A stretch of 64,000 nucleotides of DNA from an uncultured Acidobacteriia bacterium (GTDB lineage: Bacteria; Acidobacteriota; Terriglobia; Bryobacterales; Bryobacteraceae). Each line of letters opens with the position of its first letter. The first letter of the stretch is position 1. The stretch spans positions 90,776 through 154,775 of the forward strand of contig CAIUOG010000066.1 in assembly GCA_903900705.1 (NCBI GenBank). The letters run 5' to 3'. Below are positions 1-8,206 of this stretch, in pieces. The notes below the pieces were generated by a model. That model saw only the letters and a program-made list of their open reading frames with translations. It did not search any database and had not been told where the DNA came from. The position numbers and the translations under genes are program-made.

Positions 1-1014
1 CAGACGTTCGAAGGCGCGTCAGACCAGAACGAAGTTGAGATTGAAGTGGGCGTCGACAGCACCGGCCGGAAAGATGCGGACGCCGAACTTGAGCGCAGTA
101 AGAAGCTTGTGATCGATACGCTCGCGCAGACCTTCGGCCAGCCCGGCAACGGCAAGCTGGACCTCAATAACGCGACCGCCATTCAGTTGAGCCAGCGTAT
201 TATCGATCCCCTGCAGAGGGCGGGCGTGTCTCTGTCCGTGCAGCAGGTGGAAGAGCTCGCGACGGCCGTTATCGGCTTCCGTGATTCCCACGGCGGTCTG
301 ATTACAAAGATTGACGATCTGCGTGGCGTTCCCGGCTTGACGCCGCAGGCCCTGACGGTATTCAATCAGGAGAGCTATCTTGCTCCCTATACGGCCGCGC
401 GCAGCAGTGAGAGCGTTGGTCCGAAGGTTGGCGCAGACCTGCGCAGCCAGGCCATCAGCGCAACTCTGCTTGCATTGGCCGGCATGTTGGTATATATCTG
501 GTTCCGGTTCGAATGGGTTTACGGGGTGGGGGCGGTGATCGCAGTGTTCCACGACACCATCATCACCATCGGAATCTTCTCGATTATGGACAAGGAAATC
601 AGCCTCACGGTTATCGCCGCGCTGCTGACGCTTGTTGGTTACTCGATGAATGATACGATTGTCATCTTCGATCGTATTCGTGAGAATCTCCAGCTGAACA
701 AGCGTGGAGGCCTGGTGGACGTAATTAACCTGAGCGTCAACCAGACGCTGAGCCGGACGGTGATGACTTCCGGGTTGACGTTCCTTGCGGTTCTTGCGCT
801 GTTTTTATTTGGCGGACCGGTGCTTCATGGTTTCTCTTTGGCGCTCGTTATAGGTATCATTATTGGAACGTACTCTTCAGTGTTTGTGGCGAGCCCGATT
901 GTCCTCGCATGGCATGACTGGGCCGACAAACGCAGAAAGACTGCTCCAGAGGTTCCTGTCTCTGCCCCCCGTGCGGGCGCTCCGGCCAAAGGTTCTGTGA
1001 AGGCGGCAAAGTAA
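1..1014 (+). CDS. secF: Protein translocase subunit SecF (5' end outside window)
   Basis: This is the C-terminal part of SecF, the inner-membrane partner of SecD that uses the proton gradient to pull exported proteins across the membrane. The frame is open from the first base, so the true start lies upstream, probably next to secD. After about 150 visible periplasmic residues come the SecF membrane segments, including the family stretch around GYSMNDTIVIFDRIREN at roughly nt 636-690. The periplasmic domain carries an extra segment at about nt 154-390 that reads like a ComEA-type helix-hairpin-helix (LDLNNATA, then a GG-x(5)-DDL-x(3)-PGL pattern). The tail is Pro/Lys rich and probably cytoplasmic. 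The identification is firm; only the role of the extra segment is unknown. Confidence 0.95.
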   Translation, partial: QTFEGASDQNEVEIEVGVDSTGRKDADAELERSKKLVIDTLAQTFGQPGNGKLDLNNATAIQLSQRIIDPLQRAGVSLSVQQVEELATAVIGFRDSHGGLITKIDDLRGVPGLTPQALTVFNQESYLAPYTAARSSESVGPKVGADLRSQAISATLLALAGMLVYIWFRFEWVYGVGAVIAVFHDTIITIGIFSIMDKEISLTVIAALLTLVGYSMNDTIVIFDRIRENLQLNKRGGLVDVINLSVNQTLSRTVMTSGLTFLAVLALFLFGGPVLHGFSLALVIGIIIGTYSSVFVASPIVLAWHDWADKRRKTAPEVPVSAPRAGAPAKGSVKAAK

Positions 1015-1155
1015 GCCGCGGTCGGCTTCCGTTCCGGCGGCGCTGTTCCATCAGCCCGCCACTGGCAGTACCAGATTTTAGTTCGATTCGTTGAGCAAAA
1101 TTTCCGCGTTCGGACCCCACTTGAGCGGGTTGGCGCAAAAGGTAGAGAGGGCATA

Positions 1156-1908
1156 ATGTTTGAGCAGACATTCGTTGAAGGCACAGGAAAAACGAATAAG
1201 CCGTACACCATCCTGCTGTCGTTCGCAATCCAGCTGGTAGCGATCGGCATTCTCGTTATCATTCCGCTGATCTATTTCGACGCACTGCCGCAGGCGCAGT
1301 TGTCGACCTTTCTGACGGCTCCTCCGCCGCCGCCTCCGCCCCCGCCGCCGCCTCCTCCGGCCGCCGTGAAAGTGGTGAAGGTTACCCCCAAACAGTTCAA
1401 CTCCAACATCCTGACGGCGCCTAAAACGGTTCCGAAGGAAGTGAAGATGATTACGGAAGAAGAAGCGCCCATGACGGCGGGCGTTGTCGGTGGTGTCCCG
1501 GGCGGCGTGCCTGGCGGTACCGCGGGCGGCGTTCTCGGCGGTATCATCGGTGGTCTGCCCAGCGCGGCCCCGCCACCGCCGCCTCCTCCTCCGGCTGCGA
1601 AGCCGAAGCCCCCGGCAGTTCCCCAACGCGTCGGTGGTAACGTTATGCAGGCGAGCCTCATCCGCCAGCCCAAGCCGGTGTACCCGCCGCTTGCCAAGGC
1701 AGCTCGCGTACAGGGAACCGTGAAGTTCGAGGCCCAGATCGCCAAGGACGGCACGATTCAGAATTTGCACCTCATCAGCGGTCCTCCCCTGCTCGTTCAG
1801 GCGGCGATGGCAGCGGTGCAGCAGTGGCAGTACAAGCCGACACTTCTCAACGGTGAACCCGTGGAAGTGATCACGACCATCGACGTCAACTTCACGCTCA
1901 GTCAGTAG
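1156..1908 (+). CDS. tonB: TonB-family energy transducer
   Basis: The 250-residue protein should carry proton-motive energy from ExbB/ExbD to outer-membrane TonB-dependent receptors. It has one membrane anchor at about residues 20-42, a run of some 13 prolines right after it, a Gly/Val-rich middle, a second proline run, and a C-terminal TonB domain starting near QPKPVYPPLAKAARVQG. The TonB-C pattern (YPxLAKxAxVQGxV, then QWxYKPxxLNGxPV) is intact. A GAGAGGG-like ribosome site precedes the ATG. exbB follows 61 bp downstream, which supports a tonB-exbB-exbD operon. The large Oar-like receptor near 21.5-24.8 kb is a plausible client. Confidence 0.92.
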   Translation: MFEQTFVEGTGKTNKPYTILLSFAIQLVAIGILVIIPLIYFDALPQAQLSTFLTAPPPPPPPPPPPPPAAVKVVKVTPKQFNSNILTAPKTVPKEVKMITEEEAPMTAGVVGGVPGGVPGGTAGGVLGGIIGGLPSAAPPPPPPPPAAKPKPPAVPQRVGGNVMQASLIRQPKPVYPPLAKAARVQGTVKFEAQIAKDGTIQNLHLISGPPLLVQAAMAAVQQWQYKPTLLNGEPVEVITTIDVNFTLSQ

Positions 1909-1969
1909 TGGAGTAAGGCAGCGCTGGCCGGTTTTTTCATAAATCAACTCGCAGGAGAAGAAGACTAAA

Positions 1970-2710
1970 ATGCTTTTACAGATGCAGGTTTGGGCGTTCA
2001 TGCTGTTGCAGGAAGCCGGAGCGCCGGGTTGGGATTTCCGCCACCTCTGGATTCAGATGGGTACGCTGGCCAAGGCCGTCGTCATCATCATGTTCCTGAT
2101 GTCCGCTTGGTCGATTGGTGTCATGATCGACCGTCTGATGGCGTTCAACGCCGCTCGCAAGCAGAGCCGCCAGTTCGCTCCGGCGGTTGCCGGCGCGCTC
2201 CGCGAAGGGAAGCTCGACGAAGCGATCAAGATCGCCGATCGCTATAAGAAGAGCCACCTTGCCAAGGTCGTTGTCGCTGGACTCCAGGAATTCCAGGCGC
2301 ACCAGGGTAACACCGAAATCTCCGGTGAAGAGATTGAAGCCTCCAAGCGCGCCCTCGAACGCGCGGAAGCGATTGTTCACGCCGAACTGAAGCGTGGCGT
2401 CAGCGCCCTCGCGACAATCGGTTCCACTGCCCCGTTCGTCGGTCTCTTCGGAACCGTCGTCGGCATTATCAACGCGTTCAAGACGATGGCTGCGGAAAAG
2501 ACCCCCGGTATCGGCGCGATCGCCGGTGGTATCTCGGAAGCGCTCGTTACGACAGCTATCGGTCTGTTCGTCGCCGTTCCCGCCGTCTGGATGTTCAACT
2601 ACTTCACCGGTCGTGTTGATGCATTCGACGTCGAAATGGGCAACTCCAGCTCCGAACTGGTCGATTACTTCCTGAAGCGTGCGCAGGCCCGCTCCGGCGC
2701 GCGTAAGTAG
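1970..2710 (+). CDS. exbB: ExbB/TolQ/MotA-type proton channel subunit
   Basis: A 246-residue inner-membrane protein of the ExbB/TolQ family that forms the pentameric part of the proton-driven motor. The first membrane segment lies at about residues 32-54. A long cytoplasmic region follows, and two more segments contain the conserved ATIGSTAPFVGLFGTVVGI block and the later GGISEALVTTAIGLFVAVPA block. An AGGAG site lies upstream of the ATG. It sits between tonB and two exbD-type genes. The 210 bp that follow it contain a strong hairpin and a tandem repeat, listed separately. TolQ function is an alternative, but the tonB neighbour favours ExbB. Confidence 0.93.
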   Translation: MLLQMQVWAFMLLQEAGAPGWDFRHLWIQMGTLAKAVVIIMFLMSAWSIGVMIDRLMAFNAARKQSRQFAPAVAGALREGKLDEAIKIADRYKKSHLAKVVVAGLQEFQAHQGNTEISGEEIEASKRALERAEAIVHAELKRGVSALATIGSTAPFVGLFGTVVGIINAFKTMAAEKTPGIGAIAGGISEALVTTAIGLFVAVPAVWMFNYFTGRVDAFDVEMGNSSSELVDYFLKRAQARSGARK

Positions 2711-2755
2711 TCAGCTGCAGCGATTAAGAAACACTCTGGCGAGTTGATTGACTGA

Positions 2756-2786
2756 CCGTGGCGGTGGTTTCGAACCGCCGCCACGG
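2756..2786 (+). promoter_or_regulatory. Long perfect hairpin between exbB and exbD
   Basis: Positions 2756-2769 pair with 2773-2786, giving a 14-bp stem with one G-U pair and a three-base TCG loop. No T run follows, so a classical intrinsic terminator is unlikely. It may protect the exbB 3' end or partly attenuate reading into exbD. The structure is seen in the sequence; the role is inferred. Confidence 0.6.
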
Positions 2787-2871
2787 GATCTCCGAAAGCA
2801 GTGCTTCTGTTTCCGGGGACGGTCGGCTGGCGAGTGAGTGTGCGATGCCCGGTTCCTCCGGTCGTCGCATC

Positions 2872-2912
2872 AATCAGCGAAGCGTATCAGGCAATCAGCG
2901 AAGCGTATCAGG
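2872..2912 (+). repeat. Two direct copies of a 20-bp unit upstream of exbD
   Basis: Two identical 20-bp copies lie at 2872-2891 and 2893-2912, a 21-bp period. The second copy runs straight into the GGAGAG ribosome-binding site of exbD, whose ATG is at 2921. The repeat looks like a local tandem duplication in the leader; no function is known. Confidence 0.75.
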
Positions 2913-2920
2913 AGAGACGA

Positions 2921-3379
2921 ATGACAAAGAAGAAAGCGCCGCCACCAGTGGCGGACATTAACGTCACGCCGATGGTCGACGTGATGCTCGTGGTGCTGAT
3001 CATCTTCATGGTTATCACCCCGATGCTCTCAAAAAGTATCCCTGTAGATCTGGCAATGACGCGCAATCCGATCACCATGCCGGACGCGGACAAGGAAGAT
3101 GCGATCATCGTGGCGATCACTCGCGACGGTCAAACCTTTCTCAGCCCCGGCCTGAAGAAAACGGAACCGTCTGACCTCGCCCCGGCCGTGAAGGAACTGC
3201 TGACGGGCCGGACGAGCAAAATGGTTTATATCAAGGCCGATGCGCGTTCGAAGTACGAGAGAGTGGAAGAAGTCGTCGATAACCTCCGGGCTGGAAGCGT
3301 GGACGAAGTTGGTTTGCTCACCGAGCAGACTGCGGACGCCAAGAAGCTCGAAAAAGCGCAGGCAGCGACAACGAAGTAA
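2921..3379 (+). CDS. exbD: ExbD/TolR biopolymer transport protein (first copy)
   Basis: A 152-residue ExbD/TolR protein with a short cytoplasmic N-terminus, one membrane segment and a periplasmic domain. The family signature ADINVTPMVDVMLVVLIIFMV, with the proton-carrying Asp inside the membrane segment, is present. I chose the ATG at 2921 because of the GGAGAG site just upstream. The frame stays open back to 2801, but that extension lies in the repeat-rich leader and has no conserved features. A second exbD paralog follows after 73 bp, as in other bacteria with ExbB-ExbD1-ExbD2 motors. Confidence 0.92.
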   Translation: MTKKKAPPPVADINVTPMVDVMLVVLIIFMVITPMLSKSIPVDLAMTRNPITMPDADKEDAIIVAITRDGQTFLSPGLKKTEPSDLAPAVKELLTGRTSKMVYIKADARSKYERVEEVVDNLRAGSVDEVGLLTEQTADAKKLEKAQAATTK

Positions 3380-3452
3380 AGGCAGAATAGCGACAGCTGG
3401 GCTGGCGCGGTTTTGCCGAAGATCAGGATCGGAATCTTAAGGAGCGATATTT

Positions 3453-3881
3453 ATGGCAATGGCAGTTGGCGGCAGCGGCGGCGGTCCCAAGGGCGATATC
3501 AACATGACGCCCATGATCGACATTCTCCTCGTGCTGCTGATTATCTTCATGGCGATTTCGCCGGTTTCGCCGCATGGTCTGGACGCTCTTGCGCCCCAGC
3601 CCCCACCGCCGAACCAGAAGGCGAATGACGCCGACGACAGAACTGTGGTCATCGTGATCGACAAGCAGGGTGGTTTAAAGCTCAACCAGGACCCCACCAC
3701 GTGGGACGCTCTGGAAGAACGCCTGATCGGCATTTTCAAGACCCGCGCTGAAAAGGTTGTCTTCGTGAAAGGCGATCCCGAGCTGGAATTCCAGGTTGTG
3801 GCCCGCGCCATCGACACCGCGCATTCCGCCGGCGTCGATAAGGTCGGTCTCATGACGCCGAAAGTGGAGGCTGGTCAGTAA
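3453..3881 (+). CDS. exbD: ExbD/TolR biopolymer transport protein (second copy)
   Basis: A 142-residue ExbD/TolR family protein. It has a Gly-rich start, then the signature GDINMTPMIDILLVLLIIFMA with the membrane Asp, a short Pro-rich linker (QPPPPN), and a periplasmic domain ending in VDKVGLMTP. An AAGGAG ribosome site precedes the ATG. It differs clearly from the first copy in the linker, so the two may form a mixed dimer; that is an inference. Its TAA overlaps the ATG of the next gene (TAATG), so the two are translationally coupled. Confidence 0.92.
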   Translation: MAMAVGGSGGGPKGDINMTPMIDILLVLLIIFMAISPVSPHGLDALAPQPPPPNQKANDADDRTVVIVIDKQGGLKLNQDPTTWDALEERLIGIFKTRAEKVVFVKGDPELEFQVVARAIDTAHSAGVDKVGLMTPKVEAGQ

Positions 3882-4708
3882 TGCGGCTTCTCGCGCTTTC
3901 TCCCGTCATGCGTCAGGCCAGACTCGTTCTGGCGACTGGTGCTCTCGTCGCAATGGTTGTCTTCGCGACCGGCTGCGACAAACTCAAGGCCCGCGACCAT
4001 ATCAACTCCGGTACGGCCGCGTTTAAGGCCGGAAACTTCTCTGCCGCTGCGGATAACTTCAAAATGGCGGTCGATCTCGACCCGTCCATTCCGAACATCC
4101 GCATCTACCTGGCAACTGCTTATATTCAGCAGTACATTCCGGGTACGGAAACGGAAGAGAATAAGAAGTACGCGCAGGCGGCCATTGACGAACTCAACAA
4201 GACTCTGGCGTCCGACCCGAAGAATGTGCTCGCGACCCAGTATCTTGCCAACGTCTACTACCAGATGAAGGACTTCCCCAAGGCCCAGGAATGGAGCCGT
4301 AAGGTTGTGGAACTCGATCCCAAGGACAAGGGCGCCCTCTACACTCTTGGCGTCATTCCGTGGATCCAGTTTGTGGCTGCGGACCGCGAGGCCCGCATCG
4401 CTTCGAAGATGAGAATGGAAGATCCCGGTCCCATCAAGGACCCGAAGGATCGCGCCGCTCTCAAGGAAAAGTACTGGCAGTCTCTGACGGACGGTATCGA
4501 ATACGAGAAGAAAGCTCTCGCCGTCGATCCGGAATATGAGAACGCCATGGCCTACATGAACCTCCTGATCCGCTATCGCGCCGACTTGGACGACACGAAG
4601 GAAGACTTCGTGAAAGATTCCAAGGAAGCCGACGACTGGGTTCAGAAATCTCTCGAAACCACAAAGATCAAGGCCGAGCGGAAAGCCGCGAATCCGAACG
4701 CAAAGTAG
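3881..4708 (+). CDS. TPR-repeat lipoprotein
   Basis: A 275-residue exported protein with tetratricopeptide repeats. The N-terminus has a hydrophobic segment ending in ATGC, with Cys32 as probable lipidation site. TPR-like units follow at about residues 37-90, 105-155 and 195-225, with the usual alternating small and aromatic residues (for example NVYYQMKDFPKAQEWSRKVV). Its start overlaps the exbD stop, placing it in the tonB-exb operon. A role as periplasmic scaffold for the transport complex or its cargo is plausible but not shown. A start at 3908 is possible and would still leave a signal peptide. Confidence 0.8.
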   Translation: MRLLALSPVMRQARLVLATGALVAMVVFATGCDKLKARDHINSGTAAFKAGNFSAAADNFKMAVDLDPSIPNIRIYLATAYIQQYIPGTETEENKKYAQAAIDELNKTLASDPKNVLATQYLANVYYQMKDFPKAQEWSRKVVELDPKDKGALYTLGVIPWIQFVAADREARIASKMRMEDPGPIKDPKDRAALKEKYWQSLTDGIEYEKKALAVDPEYENAMAYMNLLIRYRADLDDTKEDFVKDSKEADDWVQKSLETTKIKAERKAANPNAK

Positions 4709-4728
4709 TACCGTTACAGGCTTTACCA

Positions 4729-4767
4729 ACGGGGGCTGGCGCGCAGACGTCAGCCCCCGTTTGCGTT
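4729..4767 (+). terminator. Probable terminator of the tonB-exb operon
   Basis: ACGGGGGCTG at 4729-4738 pairs perfectly with CAGCCCCCGT at 4751-4760 around a 12-base loop, followed by a modest T-rich stretch (TTGCGTTT). It lies 20 bp after the TPR gene stop and before the Rel gene. Confidence 0.65.
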
Positions 4768-4819
4768 TGCGTCGCGTTCCGCTTCCCCATCCTCCACTCC
4801 ACACCGATAGAATGGAAGG

Positions 4820-7057
4820 GTGCCCCCTGATGGTGAGTTGCGTGACATTTCCCCGGTAGTGTCCCCCCCGCCGGTCCCTGACCCGGTTTCACTCGACACG
4901 CAACTCGAAAAGCTTCTGGCGACCGTGGCGGAAGCGCGTCCCAAAGACGATCTCTCCCCCATCGGGAAGGCCTATCAGTACGCCGCCCAGTATCACTCCG
5001 GCCAGCTTCGCGCCTCCGGTGAGCCCTATCTGATGCACCCCCTCGCCGTCGCGCAGATTCTTGCCGACATGCGGATGGACGTGGTCAGCATCGTCACCGG
5101 CCTGCTGCACGATATCGTCGAAGACACCACCGTCACCACCGCCGACGTTCAGAAAAACTTTGGGCCGGAAGTGGCGAGTTGCGTCGACGGCGTCACCAAA
5201 CTCAGTAAGATCGATTTCTTCTCCGCCGAAGACCGCCAGGCCGAGAGCTATCGCAAGATGCTCCTCGCGATGGTAAACGATATCAGGGTCATCATCGTAA
5301 AACTGGCTGACCGGCTTCACAACATGCGGACGCTGAGCGTGCTCAGCCCCGAACGCCGTGAGCGCATCTCCCGCGAGACTCTGGAAATCTATTCGCCCAT
5401 CGCGCACCGCCTCGGTATGGGGAAGGTGCGAGGTGAACTCGAAGACCTCGCCTTCCGCTACCTCGATCCCGATGCCTTCGCCGAAATCTCCCACGCCATC
5501 GACAACCAGCGCGCCGCCAACGAGGCCTATCTCGAACGCATGCGCCGCACCGTGGAAGATGAACTCCGCCGCGAGGGCATTCCGGCCCGCGTCGATGGCC
5601 GCGTCAAGCGGGCCTTTTCCGTTTATCAGAAGCTCAAGCGGCAGAAGATTTCGCTCGAACAGGTCTACGATCTTTTTGCCCTCCGCATCATTACCGATTC
5701 CGTCAAGAACTGCTACGGCGCTCTCGGCGTGATTCACAATGAGTGGCGTCCGGTGCCGGGCCGCATCAAGGACTTTATCGCGATTCCCCGACCCAACCTC
5801 TACCAGTCCCTTCACACCTCCGTCGTCGGGCCGGAAGGCAAGCATTGCGAAATCCAGATCCGCACCGAAGAGATGCACCGCATCGCCGAGGAAGGCATCG
5901 CCGCCCACTGGAAGTACAAGGAAGGCAAGCGCGGCGCGCAGGATGACCAGCGTGTCGCCTGGCTCCGCCAACTCGTCGAGTGGCAGCAGGAAATGCGCGA
6001 TCCCGGCGAGTTCAGTTCCACGCTGAAGCTGGACCTCTACCCGGAAGAAGTCTATTGCTTCACCCCGAAGGGCCGCGTCATCGTGCTGCCCAGCGGCGCG
6101 AGCCCCATCGATTTCGCCTACGCGGTCCACTCGGAAGTCGGCAATACCTGCACCGGCGCCAAGGTCAACGGTCGAATCGTTCCCCTGCGTTACGCGCTGC
6201 GGAATGGCGAGATTGTCGATATTCTGACGCAGTCCGGCCACCTGCCCAGCAAGGACTGGCTGGGGCTGGTGAAAACCTCCCGCGCGCGCAACAAGATCAA
6301 GCACGTCATCAACGCCAATGAGCGCGAGCGCGCCATCGAAATCGGCCAGAAGTTTCTTGAAAAGGAAGCGCGCCGCCACGGCGTGCAACTGGCCCGGATT
6401 CAGCGCAACGAACTCGAACGCGTCGCCGCGGAATACGGCATGAGCAAGATCGAGGATCTCTATGCCAGCCTCGGTTACGGCAAGTTCTCCGCGCGCCAGG
6501 TATTGCAGAAGGCCGCGCCGGAGCAGGTGGCCGAAGATACCCCGCCACCCGCGCCCCCGCCGCCTGCGGACCACTCCTCCGGAGTCCAGCGCAGAGACGA
6601 TGATTCCGTCATCAAGGTGCATGGCATCGACGACGTGATGGTCTATCGCGCCAAATGCTGCAACCCCATCCGGGGCGACGCCATTGTCGGCTATGTCACG
6701 CGAGGCAAAGGCATCGCCGTGCACTCCCGGACCTGCAATAACGTGCAAAACCTGATGTACGATTCCGAGCGCAGGATCGAAGTCGAATGGGCCCGCAACG
6801 CCAGCGATACCTTCCCGGTTCGCATCGTTGTGCAGACCGACGACCGCCCCGGACTGCTCCATCAGCTGACCACCGTCCTGGCGAGCGAAAGCACCAACGT
6901 TCGCAGCCTCGAAGCGCGCACTGATTTCCATTCCGGCAACGACGCCGCATCGGTGGAAATGACCGTGGATGTCCGCGATAAAAAACAACTCGAAAAGCTC
7001 TGCGCCGCTATGCGCCGGATCTCCGGCGTGCGCGATGTGGAGCGCATCAATCAATAA
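4820..7057 (+). CDS. rel: Bifunctional (p)ppGpp synthetase/hydrolase, Rel/SpoT family
   Basis: The 745-residue protein makes and breaks the alarmone (p)ppGpp and so controls the stringent response. An HD hydrolase domain spans about residues 50-200, with His73 and the HD pair in LLHDIVED near 97-98. The synthetase domain follows at about 250-370. It includes RIKD, the RxKD form seen in bifunctional enzymes, and YQSLHTSV. Next come a TGS domain starting VYCFTPKGRVIVLPSG, a Pro-rich linker, a Cys-containing conserved region (KCCNPIRGD) and a C-terminal ACT domain. The start is GTG; the next GTG is about 13 codons in. The DUF971 gene follows after 5 bp. Confidence 0.96.
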   Translation: MPPDGELRDISPVVSPPPVPDPVSLDTQLEKLLATVAEARPKDDLSPIGKAYQYAAQYHSGQLRASGEPYLMHPLAVAQILADMRMDVVSIVTGLLHDIVEDTTVTTADVQKNFGPEVASCVDGVTKLSKIDFFSAEDRQAESYRKMLLAMVNDIRVIIVKLADRLHNMRTLSVLSPERRERISRETLEIYSPIAHRLGMGKVRGELEDLAFRYLDPDAFAEISHAIDNQRAANEAYLERMRRTVEDELRREGIPARVDGRVKRAFSVYQKLKRQKISLEQVYDLFALRIITDSVKNCYGALGVIHNEWRPVPGRIKDFIAIPRPNLYQSLHTSVVGPEGKHCEIQIRTEEMHRIAEEGIAAHWKYKEGKRGAQDDQRVAWLRQLVEWQQEMRDPGEFSSTLKLDLYPEEVYCFTPKGRVIVLPSGASPIDFAYAVHSEVGNTCTGAKVNGRIVPLRYALRNGEIVDILTQSGHLPSKDWLGLVKTSRARNKIKHVINANERERAIEIGQKFLEKEARRHGVQLARIQRNELERVAAEYGMSKIEDLYASLGYGKFSARQVLQKAAPEQVAEDTPPPAPPPPADHSSGVQRRDDDSVIKVHGIDDVMVYRAKCCNPIRGDAIVGYVTRGKGIAVHSRTCNNVQNLMYDSERRIEVEWARNASDTFPVRIVVQTDDRPGLLHQLTTVLASESTNVRSLEARTDFHSGNDAASVEMTVDVRDKKQLEKLCAAMRRISGVRDVERINQ

Positions 7058-7062
7058 ACCGA

Positions 7063-7434
7063 ATGAATACAAACCTCAGGACCGACCCCGAACACATTGC
7101 GATCTCCAAATCGAGAGGCATCGAGATCGATTGGAAGGATGGCCACCACAGTTCTTTTGGCACCGAGTACCTGCGCGACTGGTGCCCCTGCGCCAGTTGC
7201 ACCGGTTCACACGGCACCGAACCGCGCAAAAAGACCACCGAAGCGCCGGCCAGCCCCTTCCCCATGTTCACGCCGAAACTGAAAATGCTCAACATCGAAC
7301 CCGTTGGCAGCTACGCGATGAAGATCGACTGGAGCGACGGGCACAACACCGGGATCTATTCCTACGACCATCTCCGCGAAGTCTGCCCCTGCGACGAATG
7401 CAGGGCGGCGAAGCAGGCTGGGCAGGCAGTCTGA
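7063..7434 (+). CDS. DUF971 family protein
   Basis: A 123-residue protein matching the DUF971 (gamma-butyrobetaine hydroxylase N-terminal-like) family. It has two related halves, each with an IDW-x-DGH motif. The first is followed by YLRDWCPCASC, the second by HLREVCPCDEC. The four-Cys pattern could bind zinc or an Fe-S cluster; related proteins are discussed as Fe-S assembly factors. It starts 5 bp after rel, so the two are likely co-transcribed. The function here is unknown. Confidence 0.85.
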   Translation: MNTNLRTDPEHIAISKSRGIEIDWKDGHHSSFGTEYLRDWCPCASCTGSHGTEPRKKTTEAPASPFPMFTPKLKMLNIEPVGSYAMKIDWSDGHNTGIYSYDHLREVCPCDECRAAKQAGQAV

Positions 7435-7485
7435 CCGGGTTGCTATCCTGTGGAGTCCCGGAACGCTTAGACTGGTGAAACACTC

Positions 7486-8196
7486 ATGTCGAAGAAAATA
7501 GCGGTGGTGGAAGATGAAGCCGAACTGGCTTCCCTGATCGAGTACAACCTCAACCGGGGTGGCTTCCAGACCCGTGTCTTCGGCGGCGGCGTCAATACGT
7601 TTCGCGAACTCGAGGCCTGGCAGCCGGACCTGATCGTCCTCGATGTCATGCTGCCCGGGCAGGACGGCTTTGAGATCTGCCGCCGCATCCGCCAGGGCGG
7701 CAAACTGACTCGCACACCCGTTATCTTTCTCACCGCCCGCTCCGACGAGGTGGATCGTGTCCTGGGTCTTGAAATCGGCGGCGATGACTATATCACCAAA
7801 CCGTTCAGTCCGCGCGAACTGCTGGCCCGCATCAAAGCCCATCTGCGCCGCAGTGAGGCCGACACCGAGCCCAAACAGACGAACGTCACCATGGGCCCGT
7901 TCCGCGTCGACCTTGCCGCCCGCCGCGTCTTCCAGCTCAAGCCACAGGGCCTGGAAAAGGAAGTCGAACTCACCTCTACGGAGTTCAAACTCCTCGAATT
8001 CTTCCTCACTCATGTCGGCCACGCCTGGTCCCGCGAACAGCTCCTCCGCGAAGTCTGGGGCGAACAGCACTACGTCACCCCGCGGACCGTCGACGTCCAC
8101 ATCCGCCGCCTCCGCGAACAGATCGAAGAGAAGCCGGATGAGCCCGCCTTCCTCGTGACCGTGCGAGGCTTTGGCTACCGCTTCGAAGTGCAGTAA
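7486..8196 (+). CDS. OmpR/PhoB-family response regulator (first of two)
   Basis: A 236-residue two-domain regulator. The receiver domain has the acidic pair at 10-11, phospho-acceptor Asp53 (VLDVMLPG), Thr83 and Lys105. The C-terminal winged-helix domain ends in the typical VRGFGYRFE. It is followed after 10 bp by the PhoR-like kinase gene, so the two form a pair. A second regulator with the same key residue numbering lies on the other side of the kinase. Which of the two is the true PhoB partner cannot be told from sequence. Confidence 0.93.
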   Translation: MSKKIAVVEDEAELASLIEYNLNRGGFQTRVFGGGVNTFRELEAWQPDLIVLDVMLPGQDGFEICRRIRQGGKLTRTPVIFLTARSDEVDRVLGLEIGGDDYITKPFSPRELLARIKAHLRRSEADTEPKQTNVTMGPFRVDLAARRVFQLKPQGLEKEVELTSTEFKLLEFFLTHVGHAWSREQLLREVWGEQHYVTPRTVDVHIRRLREQIEEKPDEPAFLVTVRGFGYRFEVQ

Positions 8197-8206
8197 CCGA
8201 GGGCAT

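Noticed and set aside
1918..1942. GC-rich palindrome followed by six Ts between tonB and exbB
   Set aside because: The stem (around AGCGCT) has too small a loop and a bulge, and it would split an expected operon.
4889..7072. 727-codon open frame on the minus strand opposite rel
   Set aside because: Antisense shadow caused by high-GC third positions; no family motifs, and rel is unambiguous.
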